The notes under the pieces: model-generated
What the model saw: only the letters and a program-made list of their open reading frames with translations
What the model was told of the DNA's origin: nothing
Database searches by the model: none
Position numbers and translations under genes: made by a program
NCBI GenBank assembly: GCA_036677375.1
Contig: JAVBWO010000019.1
Location: 3,232 to 67,231 of the forward strand
Direction: 5' to 3'
Source: JAVBWO01 sp036677375
GTDB taxonomy: Bacteria > Bacillota > Dehalobacteriia > UBA4068 > UBA4997
DNA: 64,000 bases
Shown here: piece after piece, positions 17,862-26,159 of the stretch
Numbering within the stretch: position 1 is the stretch's first letter
Layout of the letters: each line of letters starts with the position of its first letter

Positions 17862-18285
17862 CGGCGATGGTTGCCCGGTAGTGGATCTTACCATTAAGAT
17901 CGCCGGGGAATTTGACGTGGAAGTCATACTCTTTTGTGATACTTCTCATGCGATCCAGCGGCCCGGCAGCAGCACCGTGACGGTTTCCAAAGGCGCGGAC
18001 AGCGTAGATTTTGCTTTGGTGAACCAAGCGGGGGCGGGAGATATCATTGTGACGCAGGATTATGGCCTGGCAGCCATGTGTTTGGCGAAAAAAGGGGTTC
18101 CTCTGCGCCAAGACGGTATGGTTTATGGAGAAGGCAATATCGACGCCCTTCTCTTAGCCAGGCATACCGCTAAAAAAGTCCGCATGGCGGGAGGCAGGCT
18201 AAAAGGTCCTTCCAAACGGACAAAGGCTGAAGATGCGGCTTTTGCCGCAAGCTTGCGCAAGCTCCTATCGGAAAATCAAGAATAG
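17845..18285 (+). CDS. YaiI/YqxD (DUF188) family protein
   Basis: A 146-aa protein with the DUF188 signatures: MRILIDGDGCPVVDLTI at the N-terminus (acidic, PIN/NYN-like nuclease fold), FCDTSHAIQRPGS near 32, VSKGADSVDFALVNQ near 48, VTQDYGLAAMCLAKKGVPLR near 69, and KGPSKRTKAEDAAFAASL near the end. A nuclease-like role is suggested by fold, but no activity is established. GTG 17845 follows AGGGGAGGG and overlaps the end of the PucR-domain ORF by 17 nt. Confidence 0.9.
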   Translation: MRILIDGDGCPVVDLTIKIAGEFDVEVILFCDTSHAIQRPGSSTVTVSKGADSVDFALVNQAGAGDIIVTQDYGLAAMCLAKKGVPLRQDGMVYGEGNIDALLLARHTAKKVRMAGGRLKGPSKRTKAEDAAFAASLRKLLSENQE

Positions 18286-18460
18286 AAGAGCAGCAAAAGA
18301 GTAATGGGGAGGGGCATCAAAAAAAATAGAGTAATGAATAGAATATCATGGATACAGGAATGTTTGTAAAACGAAACATGAAAAAGAACCAAATTCTTTT
18401 CGTTATCCTATTGTGTATCGGTAAAGCAGGAGACGGAAGATAAAAACGGAGGTGTTTCTG

Positions 18461-18919
18461 ATGTTAGCCATCGGCAGCAAAGCGCCGGAGTTTACCTTGC
18501 AGAATCAAAAGGGGAAGGTAGTCTCCCTGCGGGATTTTATCGGCAAAAAAGTGGTGCTTTATTTTTATCCCAAGGATCAAACGGCTGGATGCAGCCGTCA
18601 GGCGGTTGCTTTTCGGGATCTTTATGAATCATTCCTGCAAAAGGATGTGGTGGTGATAGGTATCAGCAAAGACAGCGTGGCCAGTCATGAGAAATTTGTC
18701 TCCAAGTATGACTTGCCTTTCATCCTGTTGTCTGACCCGGAGCTTTTTACCATCAAAGCCTATGATGTGTGGCAGGAGAAAAAGCTTTACGGCAAATCTG
18801 CTATGAGTGTGGTAAGGACAACTTATGTGATAAATGAAACGGGCCGCATCGTACAGGTATTCGCAAAAGTAAAACCGGACAGTAACGCAGCGGATGTCCT
18901 GACCTTTCTTGAAGCATAA
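18461..18919 (+). CDS. bcp: Peroxiredoxin of the Bcp/PrxQ family
   Basis: A thiol peroxidase of 152 aa that reduces hydroperoxides, usually with thioredoxin. Visible are APEFTLQNQKGKVVSLRDF, YFYPKDQTAGCSRQAVAFRD with the peroxidatic Cys and its Thr, and VIGISKDSVASHEKFVSKY. Typical Bcp has a resolving Cys five residues after the first; here that position is Val, so it may work as a 1-Cys enzyme. The usual PGC is AGC. ATG 18461 is 8 nt after GGAGGTG; the upstream GTG 18452 lies within the Shine-Dalgarno. A strong terminator follows. Confidence 0.92.
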   Translation: MLAIGSKAPEFTLQNQKGKVVSLRDFIGKKVVLYFYPKDQTAGCSRQAVAFRDLYESFLQKDVVVIGISKDSVASHEKFVSKYDLPFILLSDPELFTIKAYDVWQEKKLYGKSAMSVVRTTYVINETGRIVQVFAKVKPDSNAADVLTFLEA

Positions 18920-18943
18920 AAAAGCATGGCAACAAGAATAATA

Positions 18944-18981
18944 AAAGGAGCGCCTGGCACTTTGTGCCAGGCGCTCCTTTC
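18944..18981 (+). terminator. Terminator after bcp
   Basis: AAAGGAGCGCCTGGCAC / GTGCCAGGCGCTCCTTT, a long near-perfect hairpin just downstream of bcp. Confidence 0.85.
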
Positions 18982-19131
18982 AGAACCTTTGGTGTGCACC
19001 ATGGTAAGATGGATTTTTCTTTTTGTCTGTGCTATGCTATAAAAAATAGTTGGGAATATAAATGTATAAAAAGATAAACGGAATAAGTTTAAGCAGGAGA
19101 TCGTTTTGACGGAAGGATTGGGGCGCATGCC

Positions 19132-20319
19132 ATGACACAGTTATTAATTCGGCTTTTTATTAAAAATTATCAAAATACACATAACCAAAAGGTACGGCAA
19201 AAATATGGTATGTTGGGGGGTATGGTAGGGATTGCCATGAACCTGCTGCTTTTTGCCGGAAAGTTCTTGGCGGGAATTCTGACTTCCTCTATTGCCATTA
19301 CCGCCGATGCTTTTAACAACCTTTCCGACGCAGGCTCTTCTATCTTGATGCTGATCGGTTTCAAAATGGCGGGCCGCCCCTCAGACAGCAACCATCCCTT
19401 TGGGCATGGCCGCATTGAATATCTGGCCGGTTTGGCGGTTTCCATGGCCATCATGCTGATGGGCATCGAACTAATTCGGTCATCTTTAGATAAGATCCTG
19501 CACCCGGAAGCCATGGTTTTTCAATGGGTTTCCATGGTAATTCTTTTGGCATCCATTGCTGCCAAGGTTTGGATGTGCCTTTTTAACCGCAAACTAGGAA
19601 AAGTAATAGACTCAGTCGCTATGAAAACCACCGCGATGGATAGTTTAAGCGACGCAATTGCCACCAGTGTGGTGGTGATCGGTATTGCCATTAGTGCTGT
19701 TACAGATCTGGTGCTGGATGGTTATCTTGGAATTTTGGTAGCCGGCTTCATCCTTTATACCGGATATCACACGGCAAAGGACAGTCTGAGTCCTCTTTTA
19801 GGGCAGGCTCCCGATCCGGCTCTGGTAAAGGATATTGAGAAAACCGTGCTGGTTTACTCGGAAGTGGTGGGGATTCACGACTTGATTATTCACAATTATG
19901 GGCCGGGACAGATTATGGTTTCCCTCCATGCCGAAGTTCCTTGTGATATGGATGTGATGAGCGCTCATGACGTAATCGACCTGATTGAGCTGGAATTGAA
20001 GAAAAAATTTGATTGCGAAGCTACCATTCATATGGATCCCATTGTGACCAATGATGAACGCATCTTGTTTTTGCGGCAGCAGATCAGTCAGTTGGTGAAG
20101 GAGATTGATCCCAGGTTGTCCATCCATGATTTTCGGATGACAGCCGGACCGAGCCATAAAAACCTGATCTTTGACGTGGTGGTGCCGCACCGGTTTGTTT
20201 TGGACGATGATGAAATCCGGCAACGGATCAGGGATGCGGTTCAGCATTGGGAAGGGGGAAGGTATTATGCGGTGGTGCATGTGGATAAATCTTATCTGGG
20301 AGAGCCGGAAAGACATTAG
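19132..20319 (+). CDS. Cation diffusion facilitator family transporter
   Basis: A CDF proton-coupled metal exporter of 395 aa with six membrane segments. The transmembrane metal site has the pattern SIAITADAFNNLSDAGSS near residue 55 (HxxxD/DxxxD type: D59, N62/D66) and METTAMDSLSDA-like KTTAMDSLSDAIATS near residue 166. DSNHPFGHGRIEYLAGL near 85 is the family signature. The cytoplasmic C-terminal domain (VVGIHDLIIHNYGPGQIMVS) is followed by an extra ~90 residues with a second regulatory-like module. ATG 19132 follows only a weak ribosome-site region. The metal (Zn, Fe, Co or Mn) cannot be told from sequence. Confidence 0.92.
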   Translation: MTQLLIRLFIKNYQNTHNQKVRQKYGMLGGMVGIAMNLLLFAGKFLAGILTSSIAITADAFNNLSDAGSSILMLIGFKMAGRPSDSNHPFGHGRIEYLAGLAVSMAIMLMGIELIRSSLDKILHPEAMVFQWVSMVILLASIAAKVWMCLFNRKLGKVIDSVAMKTTAMDSLSDAIATSVVVIGIAISAVTDLVLDGYLGILVAGFILYTGYHTAKDSLSPLLGQAPDPALVKDIEKTVLVYSEVVGIHDLIIHNYGPGQIMVSLHAEVPCDMDVMSAHDVIDLIELELKKKFDCEATIHMDPIVTNDERILFLRQQISQLVKEIDPRLSIHDFRMTAGPSHKNLIFDVVVPHRFVLDDDEIRQRIRDAVQHWEGGRYYAVVHVDKSYLGEPERH

Positions 20320-20359
20320 GCCGCTGGCCGGATCTGGATCTCAATCTGGCATAAAATAC

Positions 20360-20395
20360 AAAAGGAGCCGGCATCATGGAATGCCGGCTCCTTTT
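20360..20395 (+). terminator. Terminator after the CDF transporter gene
   Basis: AAAAGGAGCCGGCAT / ATGCCGGCTCCTTTT hairpin, 40 bp after the stop codon. Confidence 0.85.
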
Positions 20396-20562
20396 CATGG
20401 GTGTTGGGGAAGGTTGCATATGATTATCAATATGAAAAACAGGTGGGCCCGACAGTAATAGCGTCATAAACAGCGTATGCAAATGGCAAAAGCCGAGGCA
20501 AGTAACGCCGTGGCTTCTATAAACGTAAGATAGCGGAATCAATAAGGTGCGCAATGTTAGGG

Positions 20563-21657
20563 TCAAAGGGGAAAGACCTCGGAAACAAAGGCGGCTTTTG
20601 CCAGCTTGCGGTTGATTGCCCAGGTGTAATAGGGCGACGCTCCTTTAGCAGCGCCAGGATTTTTGGTTTCAATGATAAGGTATTTTTCCGTTTGATTGAT
20701 ATTGATGATATCGGAAAGATCGCCTTTGTTCAAATCAACCAAGATCTTTTCATTCCCAGCCTTGGGCAGCTTGCCTACTTTCAGACGGGTCAGAGCGCCT
20801 TGGCAGCAAAGATAGCGTTTCCCCTCCGTCGTGGTCTTCTGATAGTACCAAATTCCGTCATAAACAAAGAATTGCTGATAAGTGTTGCCGTCCTGTCCCT
20901 GTTCCAGAAGCAGTTCTTCTCCGCTGCCGTCGGTCTTCATCCGGTAATAACCGGTGTTATTAGTATAGTAAAGATAGCCGCCGTCATAGACCACGTTCTG
21001 GATTGCGGCGCTTTTGTAATCTTTAATCTTTGTGACGCTGCCGTCCGATTGGACCGCGAAGAGGCTTAATCCCTGTGTGCTGTCTGGGGAAGGCGACAGG
21101 GTAAAATAGAGGGCGTCGCCTAAGCTTAAATTGTTTATTAAACCGGTTGTTTCGTTTTTCGGCAGCAAAGTAGCGACATCGGCGAGAAGGCGGCTTTGTT
21201 CTGTTGCCGCATCCAGCTCATATAGCTTGCCTTGTTCATTGGCATAATAAATTTTATCCTCATATCCCGTTATGGCGGTCAGACCGGTCGCCAGCTCATG
21301 CAGGGTTTTACCATTAAGATTTTTTGCCATTAACGTCTTGTCGGAGGTATAAAAAAGAATGTCATCGCTTAAAAAAAAGTCGGTTGCCGCCTCATCTAAG
21401 ATCTTGGTAGTGGTTTGTCCTTTTTTAACATATAGATAAGTGCCGGTAAAGTTCTCATTGACATTACGGTAAACGATATAGGTATCATCTTCCGCTACGA
21501 TAGCTGTATGAATATAGTTATTGGCAGGATAAAAAGGCAAACCTGTACTTTCAGCCGGTTTTGGCTTTTCGGTTTCCGCACCGTAGATGCCGCAACGGCT
21601 CAAAGCAAGGGCGAGGATTAAAAGTCCAAGGAAGGCAAAAAATGATTTATATTTCAT
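20563..21657 (-). CDS. DUF5050 (beta-propeller-like) secreted or lipid-anchored protein
   Basis: 364 aa with an N-terminal hydrophobic signal (FFAFLGLLILALALSRCGIY). The cysteine could be lipidated, but Arg at -1 departs from the usual lipobox. The remainder consists of repeated short beta segments with aromatic YY/YYxN motifs (IYYANEQGKLYELD, DALYFTLSP, YLYYTNNTGYYRMKTDG, GIWYYQKTT) typical of DUF5050/prolow-density-receptor-like propellers. The start ATG follows AGGAGGTACC on the reverse strand. No catalytic residues were recognised, so the function is unknown. Confidence 0.8.
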   Translation of the reverse strand: MKYKSFFAFLGLLILALALSRCGIYGAETEKPKPAESTGLPFYPANNYIHTAIVAEDDTYIVYRNVNENFTGTYLYVKKGQTTTKILDEAATDFFLSDDILFYTSDKTLMAKNLNGKTLHELATGLTAITGYEDKIYYANEQGKLYELDAATEQSRLLADVATLLPKNETTGLINNLSLGDALYFTLSPSPDSTQGLSLFAVQSDGSVTKIKDYKSAAIQNVVYDGGYLYYTNNTGYYRMKTDGSGEELLLEQGQDGNTYQQFFVYDGIWYYQKTTTEGKRYLCCQGALTRLKVGKLPKAGNEKILVDLNKGDLSDIININQTEKYLIIETKNPGAAKGASPYYTWAINRKLAKAAFVSEVFPL

Positions 21658-21725
21658 GATGGTACCTCCTATTGAATTCTATTTATTGTAACATCTTTTT
21701 ACCATGTATGCAACGAAGGAAAGTC

Positions 21726-21754
21726 TTGACAAACCCCTGGATTGGTATTACGAT
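21726..21754 (+). promoter_or_regulatory. Promoter of the riboswitch-ATPase transcript
   Basis: TTGACA at 21726, a 17-bp spacer, TACGAT at 21749. Transcription would begin about 15 nt before the riboswitch. Confidence 0.7.
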
Positions 21755-21776
21755 AAGAGCAATTGAATACTACCGC

Positions 21777-21909
21777 TTATTAAAGGGGAGTAGTTTAAAA
21801 TATATCACCAACAATCTCGATTACTTGTAATCTGGTGATATGTGCCAAAGGAATTTGGTTACCAGACTTTTAATATGGCTTGCAAGCCATATTAAAAGTT
21901 TTTTTATTT
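21777..21909 (+). ncRNA. yybP-ykoY (manganese) riboswitch with intrinsic terminator
   Basis: The leader contains the class hallmark AAAGGGGAGTAG at 21782, a hairpin ATATCACCA/TGGTGATAT, and the 3' element ACCAGACTTTTA. It ends in a 34-nt perfect hairpin (21866-21899) and a T8 tract. The 5' strand TATTAAAGG (about 21778-21786) can pair with CTTTTAATA (21867-21875), which is also the 5' arm of the terminator. Mn2+ binding should therefore favour the closing helix and readthrough. The downstream gene is a P-type cation ATPase, the same arrangement as Lactococcus yoaB. Class assignment is from motif recall; the switch is visible in the sequence. Confidence 0.82.
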
Positions 21910-22002
21910 AAGAAAGGTTTATCAAGACGGAAACAATTTTTTAGCTGATCAGTAGAAAAACGGGCAAAATCTTTTTCATTTTAAGGAAGGGGAACTGGCT
22001 GC

Positions 22003-24612
22003 ATGGAGAACTATTTTAACCGTTCTAGAGAAGATGTCTTGGAGTGCTTTAGGGTTGATACCCACGGGTTAACGGAAGAGCAGGCCTTGGAGAACACCCG
22101 GCGTTATGGACCGAATATGCTGGCGGAGGGAAAAAGGAAAGGTCCGGTCCGGGTGTTTTTAGAACAGTTCAAGGATTTACTGGTAATCATTTTGATTATT
22201 GCCGCTATTATCTCTATGATGTCCGGCAATGTGGAAAGTACCATCGTTATTTTTGCCGTCATTACCCTGAATGCTATCTTAGGTACGGTGCAGCATTTTA
22301 AAGCGGAAAAATCCTTGGATAGCTTGAAAGCACTGTCTGCTCCCAGGGCTAAAGTCATGCGCGACGGTGTAAAACAGGAAATTTGTTCTAAGGACATTGT
22401 ACCGGGAGATATCTTGCTCTTAGAGGCTGGCGATCTGGTGGCGGCGGACGGCAGGGTTTTAGAAAGCTATCTCCTGCAAGTGAACGAAAGCTCTCTCACC
22501 GGGGAATCCGAAGCGGTCAATAAACTTTCTGAGGTGATTCCAGCCCAGAAGATGGCGTTGGGCGACCAGAAGAATATGGTATTCTCCGGTTCCTTAGTCA
22601 GTTATGGCCGGGGCATGGCAGTCGTCACTGCTACCGGCATGCAGACAGAGATTGGTAAAATCGCCACCCTGATGAATCAGACCCAGGAAAAGAAGACGCC
22701 TTTGCAAGTGAGCCTAGACAATTTCAGTAAAAAGCTGGCTTTGATCATCCTAATCATCTGCGGTATCGTTTTTGGCTTGAGTCTTTACCGGGAAATGGCC
22801 CTTTTGGATGCGCTTATGTTCGCGGTAGCCTTGGCGGTAGCAGCCATTCCCGAAGCTTTGGCATCTATTGTTACTATCGTGTTGGCCATTGGGACACAAA
22901 AAATGGCCAAGGAAAACGCCATTATCAAAGATTTAAAAGCGGTAGAAAGCCTGGGAGCGGTATCTATTATCTGTTCCGATAAAACAGGCACCCTGACCCA
23001 GAATAAAATGACCTCGCAGCAGGTCTATGTGGATGGTGAGTTTTTGGATGGCGAGGCGCTGAATCTGGATAATATGGCGCATTCTTTCCTGTTCCGCACT
23101 GCTATCTTGAATAACGATTCCACCTCCTGTGAAGGCGTAGAGATCGGCGACCCTACGGAAGTTGCCCTGATCAATCTGGCGCACCGCATGCAAATCGACG
23201 AAACGGCATTGCGTCAGTCCATGGAACGTATCGATGAGTTGGCCTTTGACTCGGAACGGAAGCTTATGAGCACCGTACACATGGTGAACGAGAAACGCAT
23301 GATGCTGACCAAAGGCGCTATCGATGTTCTTCTGGACCGCAGTTCCTGGCTGATTACGGCAGATGGTGTGCGGCCGCTAAACTCTTTTGACAAAGAAGGC
23401 GTCTTAGATGCCAATACCAAGCTTTCTCAGGACGGTCTGCGGGTGCTGGCTTTTGCCTGCAAAGAAATGCCGGGAGACGATCCCATCACTTTTGATGATG
23501 AAAACGATTATACCTTTATCGGTTTGATTTCTATGATCGACCCGCCCAGGGAGGAATCGGCCCAGGCAGTGGCGGACGCTAAGTCGGCCGGGATCAAGCC
23601 CATCATGATCACCGGCGATCATAAGATCACCGCCGCCGCTATTGCCAGGCAGATCGGTATCTTAGAAGAAGGTGATTTGGCCATTGACGGTTTGGAACTG
23701 GATAGGTTGTCTGATAAGGAGCTGGATGAAAAACTTGCCAGAATCTCCGTTTATGCCAGGGTGTCGCCGGAACATAAGATCCGAATCGTCGATGCCTGGC
23801 AGAAACAGGGCAATATCGTCTCTATGACGGGGGACGGCGTTAACGATGCTCCCGCTTTGAAAAAAGCGGATATCGGCATCGCCATGGGTATTACCGGCAC
23901 TGAGGTATCGAAAGACGCCGCTTCCATGATTCTAACGGATGATAATTTTGCCACCATTGTGAAGGCGGTGGCCAACGGCAGGAATGTTTACGCCAATATC
24001 AAAAATGCGATTTTGTTCCTGCTCTCCGGGAATACATCCGGTATCTTGGCGGTGCTTTATACCTCCATCATGGCGCTGCCTGTGCCCTTTGCTCCGGTGC
24101 ATCTACTCTTTATCAACCTTCTGACGGACAGCTTGCCCGCCATCGCCATCGGCATGGAAGGCACCCGCAAGGCTCTCTTAAAGCAGAAGCCCAGAAACCC
24201 CAAGGAACCCATTCTGACTCCGGTTTTCTTAAAAAGGATCTTGGTACAAGGCGGCCTCATCGGCATATTTACCATGATCGCCTATTATATGGGCCTCAAT
24301 GCCGGCGGCGCCGCATTGGCTTCCACCATGGCCTTTGCCACTTTGACATTGGCGCGGTTGTTCCACGGCTTTAACTGCCGAGCGCGGGCATCCATTTTCC
24401 GTTTGGGACTTTTTTCCAATGTCTACAGCGTTTTGGCTTTTTTGGCCGGGTTCGGTCTTTTAAGTGCCGTCATGTTCATCGCTCCCTTATCCAAAGTTTT
24501 TCAGGTGGCGGCTTTGACCGGCAGCAATATTAGCATGATCTATCTTTTGGCCTTTTGTCCCACGCTGATCATTCAAATTTACAAAGTCATTCGGGAGAGT
24601 GTCAGCAGATAA
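22003..24612 (+). CDS. P-type cation-transporting ATPase (type IIA Ca2+/Mn2+-like)
   Basis: An 869-aa membrane pump. The actuator motif is SLTGESEAV near 165, the phosphorylation site CSDKTGTLTQNKM near 325, then GVEIGDPTEVALI, the nucleotide-binding MLTKGAIDVLL, and hinge MTGDGVNDAPALKKADIGIA near 612. Transmembrane helix 4 reads AIPEALASIVTIVLAIG (PEAL, like LMCA1) and helix 6 NLLTDSLPAIAIGME, consistent with one Ca2+-type site. Given the Mn2+ riboswitch upstream, export of excess manganese is the likely job. ATG 22003 follows AAGGAAGGGGAACTGGC. The sequence appears intact. Confidence 0.95.
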   Translation: MENYFNRSREDVLECFRVDTHGLTEEQALENTRRYGPNMLAEGKRKGPVRVFLEQFKDLLVIILIIAAIISMMSGNVESTIVIFAVITLNAILGTVQHFKAEKSLDSLKALSAPRAKVMRDGVKQEICSKDIVPGDILLLEAGDLVAADGRVLESYLLQVNESSLTGESEAVNKLSEVIPAQKMALGDQKNMVFSGSLVSYGRGMAVVTATGMQTEIGKIATLMNQTQEKKTPLQVSLDNFSKKLALIILIICGIVFGLSLYREMALLDALMFAVALAVAAIPEALASIVTIVLAIGTQKMAKENAIIKDLKAVESLGAVSIICSDKTGTLTQNKMTSQQVYVDGEFLDGEALNLDNMAHSFLFRTAILNNDSTSCEGVEIGDPTEVALINLAHRMQIDETALRQSMERIDELAFDSERKLMSTVHMVNEKRMMLTKGAIDVLLDRSSWLITADGVRPLNSFDKEGVLDANTKLSQDGLRVLAFACKEMPGDDPITFDDENDYTFIGLISMIDPPREESAQAVADAKSAGIKPIMITGDHKITAAAIARQIGILEEGDLAIDGLELDRLSDKELDEKLARISVYARVSPEHKIRIVDAWQKQGNIVSMTGDGVNDAPALKKADIGIAMGITGTEVSKDAASMILTDDNFATIVKAVANGRNVYANIKNAILFLLSGNTSGILAVLYTSIMALPVPFAPVHLLFINLLTDSLPAIAIGMEGTRKALLKQKPRNPKEPILTPVFLKRILVQGGLIGIFTMIAYYMGLNAGGAALASTMAFATLTLARLFHGFNCRARASIFRLGLFSNVYSVLAFLAGFGLLSAVMFIAPLSKVFQVAALTGSNISMIYLLAFCPTLIIQIYKVIRESVSR

Positions 24613-24672
24613 AACTGTTAAAAGATATAAAGTTATATTATGTTATTTTTTTGAACTTATTTATTATGTTTT

Positions 24673-24701
24673 CTTGAAAAATTTTTCAAGAGTGGTATGA
24701 T
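24673..24701 (+). promoter_or_regulatory. ilvE promoter overlapped by an 18-bp palindrome
   Basis: TTGAAA (24674), a 16-bp spacer, then TATGAT (24696). The perfect palindrome CTTGAAAAATTTTTCAAG at 24673-24690 covers the -35 element and part of the spacer, which is where a repressor would bind. It could alternatively end the ATPase transcript. Confidence 0.55.
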
Positions 24702-24749
24702 TAAAAGGATAAAGAATAAGTAATCTTAACGAAAAAGGATGTGTTGAAC

Positions 24750-25823
24750 ATGGGAGAAATCAGAATTGAACGAACCTCTACGCCGAAGGCAAAGCCTGTG
24801 GATGAAAACAACCTACCCTTTGGTTGCACATTTTCCGACCATATGTTTGTAATGAACTATAGTGAGGGGAAAGGTTGGCATGATGCGCGTATCGTTCCAT
24901 ACGCACCTTTTCAAATAGACCCCGCCGCCATGTGCCTCCATTACGGGCAGACCGTATTTGAGGGAATGAAGGCTTACCGGGCAGCGGACGGCCGTATTCT
25001 TTTATTTCGCCCTGAAGAGAACTACCTGCGCATGAACGTTTCCAATGAACGGCTCTGTATACCGCCTGTTGATGTGGATTTCTGTGTGGAAGCCACCAAA
25101 AAGCTGGTGGAAGTTGAAAAAGAATGGGTGCCCCATGTTCCCAATACCAGCCTTTACCTGCGTCCGTTCGTCATTGCCACAGAACCGCATCTGGGTGTCA
25201 AGGTGGCCGACGAGTATCTCTTCTTTATCCTTTGTTCGCCTTCCGGTCCTTATTATCCCGAAGGCTTGAACCCTGTAAAGATCTATGTGGAAACCAATTA
25301 TGTCCGCGCGGTCAAAGGCGGCACCGGCATGGCTAAGACCGGCGGCAACTATGCCTCCAGCCTGAAGGCAGGGGAAGAAGCGCATCGGCAGCATTATAGC
25401 CAGGTGCTTTGGTTGGACGGCGTAGAGAAAAAATACATTGAAGAAGTCGGCGCCATGAATATCTTTTTTGTCATCGGTGACGAAGCGGTCACGCCAATGC
25501 TTTCCGGCAGTATTTTAAGCGGCATCACCCGTAAGAGCGTGGTCGAGCTTCTGAAAAAGGAAGGCTATCAGGTATCGGAACGCCGCGTCAGTATTCAGGA
25601 GATCGAAGACGCTTATGATAAAGGCCTCTTAAAAGAAGTCTTTGGTACCGGTACCGCCGCCGTTATCAGCCCTGTAGGCGAATTGAAGGTGGGCGACAAG
25701 GTCATGCAGATCAACGATGGCAAAATCGGTCAATTGAGCCAACATTTGTATAATACTTTGACTGCCATCCAGTGGGGCAAGATCGAAGGGCCTAAGGGAT
25801 GGAGCATCGAGGTCTGCAAATAA
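24750..25823 (+). CDS. ilvE: Branched-chain amino acid aminotransferase
   Basis: A fold-type IV PLP enzyme of 357 aa that makes Leu, Ile and Val from their 2-oxo acids. Family marks are LHYGQTVFEGMKAYRAADG near residue 66, RPEENYLRMN, KTGGNYASSLKAGEEAH near 198 with the PLP lysine in the GTGMAKTGGNYA region, WLDGVEKKYIEEVGAMNIFF near 222, and GTGTAAVISPVGEL near 301. ATG 24750 follows AAAAAGGATG at suitable spacing; the GTG and TTG just upstream lie in the Shine-Dalgarno region. It is monocistronic with a terminator after it and a palindromic promoter before it. Confidence 0.95.
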   Translation: MGEIRIERTSTPKAKPVDENNLPFGCTFSDHMFVMNYSEGKGWHDARIVPYAPFQIDPAAMCLHYGQTVFEGMKAYRAADGRILLFRPEENYLRMNVSNERLCIPPVDVDFCVEATKKLVEVEKEWVPHVPNTSLYLRPFVIATEPHLGVKVADEYLFFILCSPSGPYYPEGLNPVKIYVETNYVRAVKGGTGMAKTGGNYASSLKAGEEAHRQHYSQVLWLDGVEKKYIEEVGAMNIFFVIGDEAVTPMLSGSILSGITRKSVVELLKKEGYQVSERRVSIQEIEDAYDKGLLKEVFGTGTAAVISPVGELKVGDKVMQINDGKIGQLSQHLYNTLTAIQWGKIEGPKGWSIEVCK

Positions 25824-25841
25824 GCATTGATACATTTTCTT

Positions 25842-25890
25842 AAAACAGCAAGGCTTCCGGGTTCTGCCCGGCAGCCTTGCTGTTTTCTTT
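25842..25890 (+). terminator. Terminator after ilvE
   Basis: AAAACAGCAAGGCT...AGCCTTGCTGTTTT hairpin with T-rich tail. The rest of the gap to 26160 has several TTAGGTT-like direct near-repeats (25890-25940) and no gene. Confidence 0.88.
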
Positions 25891-26159
25891 ATTAGGTTAT
25901 GTTTATTAGCTTATATTAGGTTGTATTAGGTGGTTTTAGATTGAAAACGGAAGGCTCTCCTGTTAAAACTCCTGTAATTTCTGTATTGATTGGATTGCAG
26001 GAATGGGATAATTTTAGCGGGAAAAGATCATAAAAAAGCTAAAAAAGATCAAAAGCTTGCTGTCTTTGGCAAAATCCCGGGATAGTGTCCGGATTTATTT
26101 GTAATATGAAACACATTGGTTTATAATAAAAAGTAATCTCAGGGAAAGTGGGCAATGGA

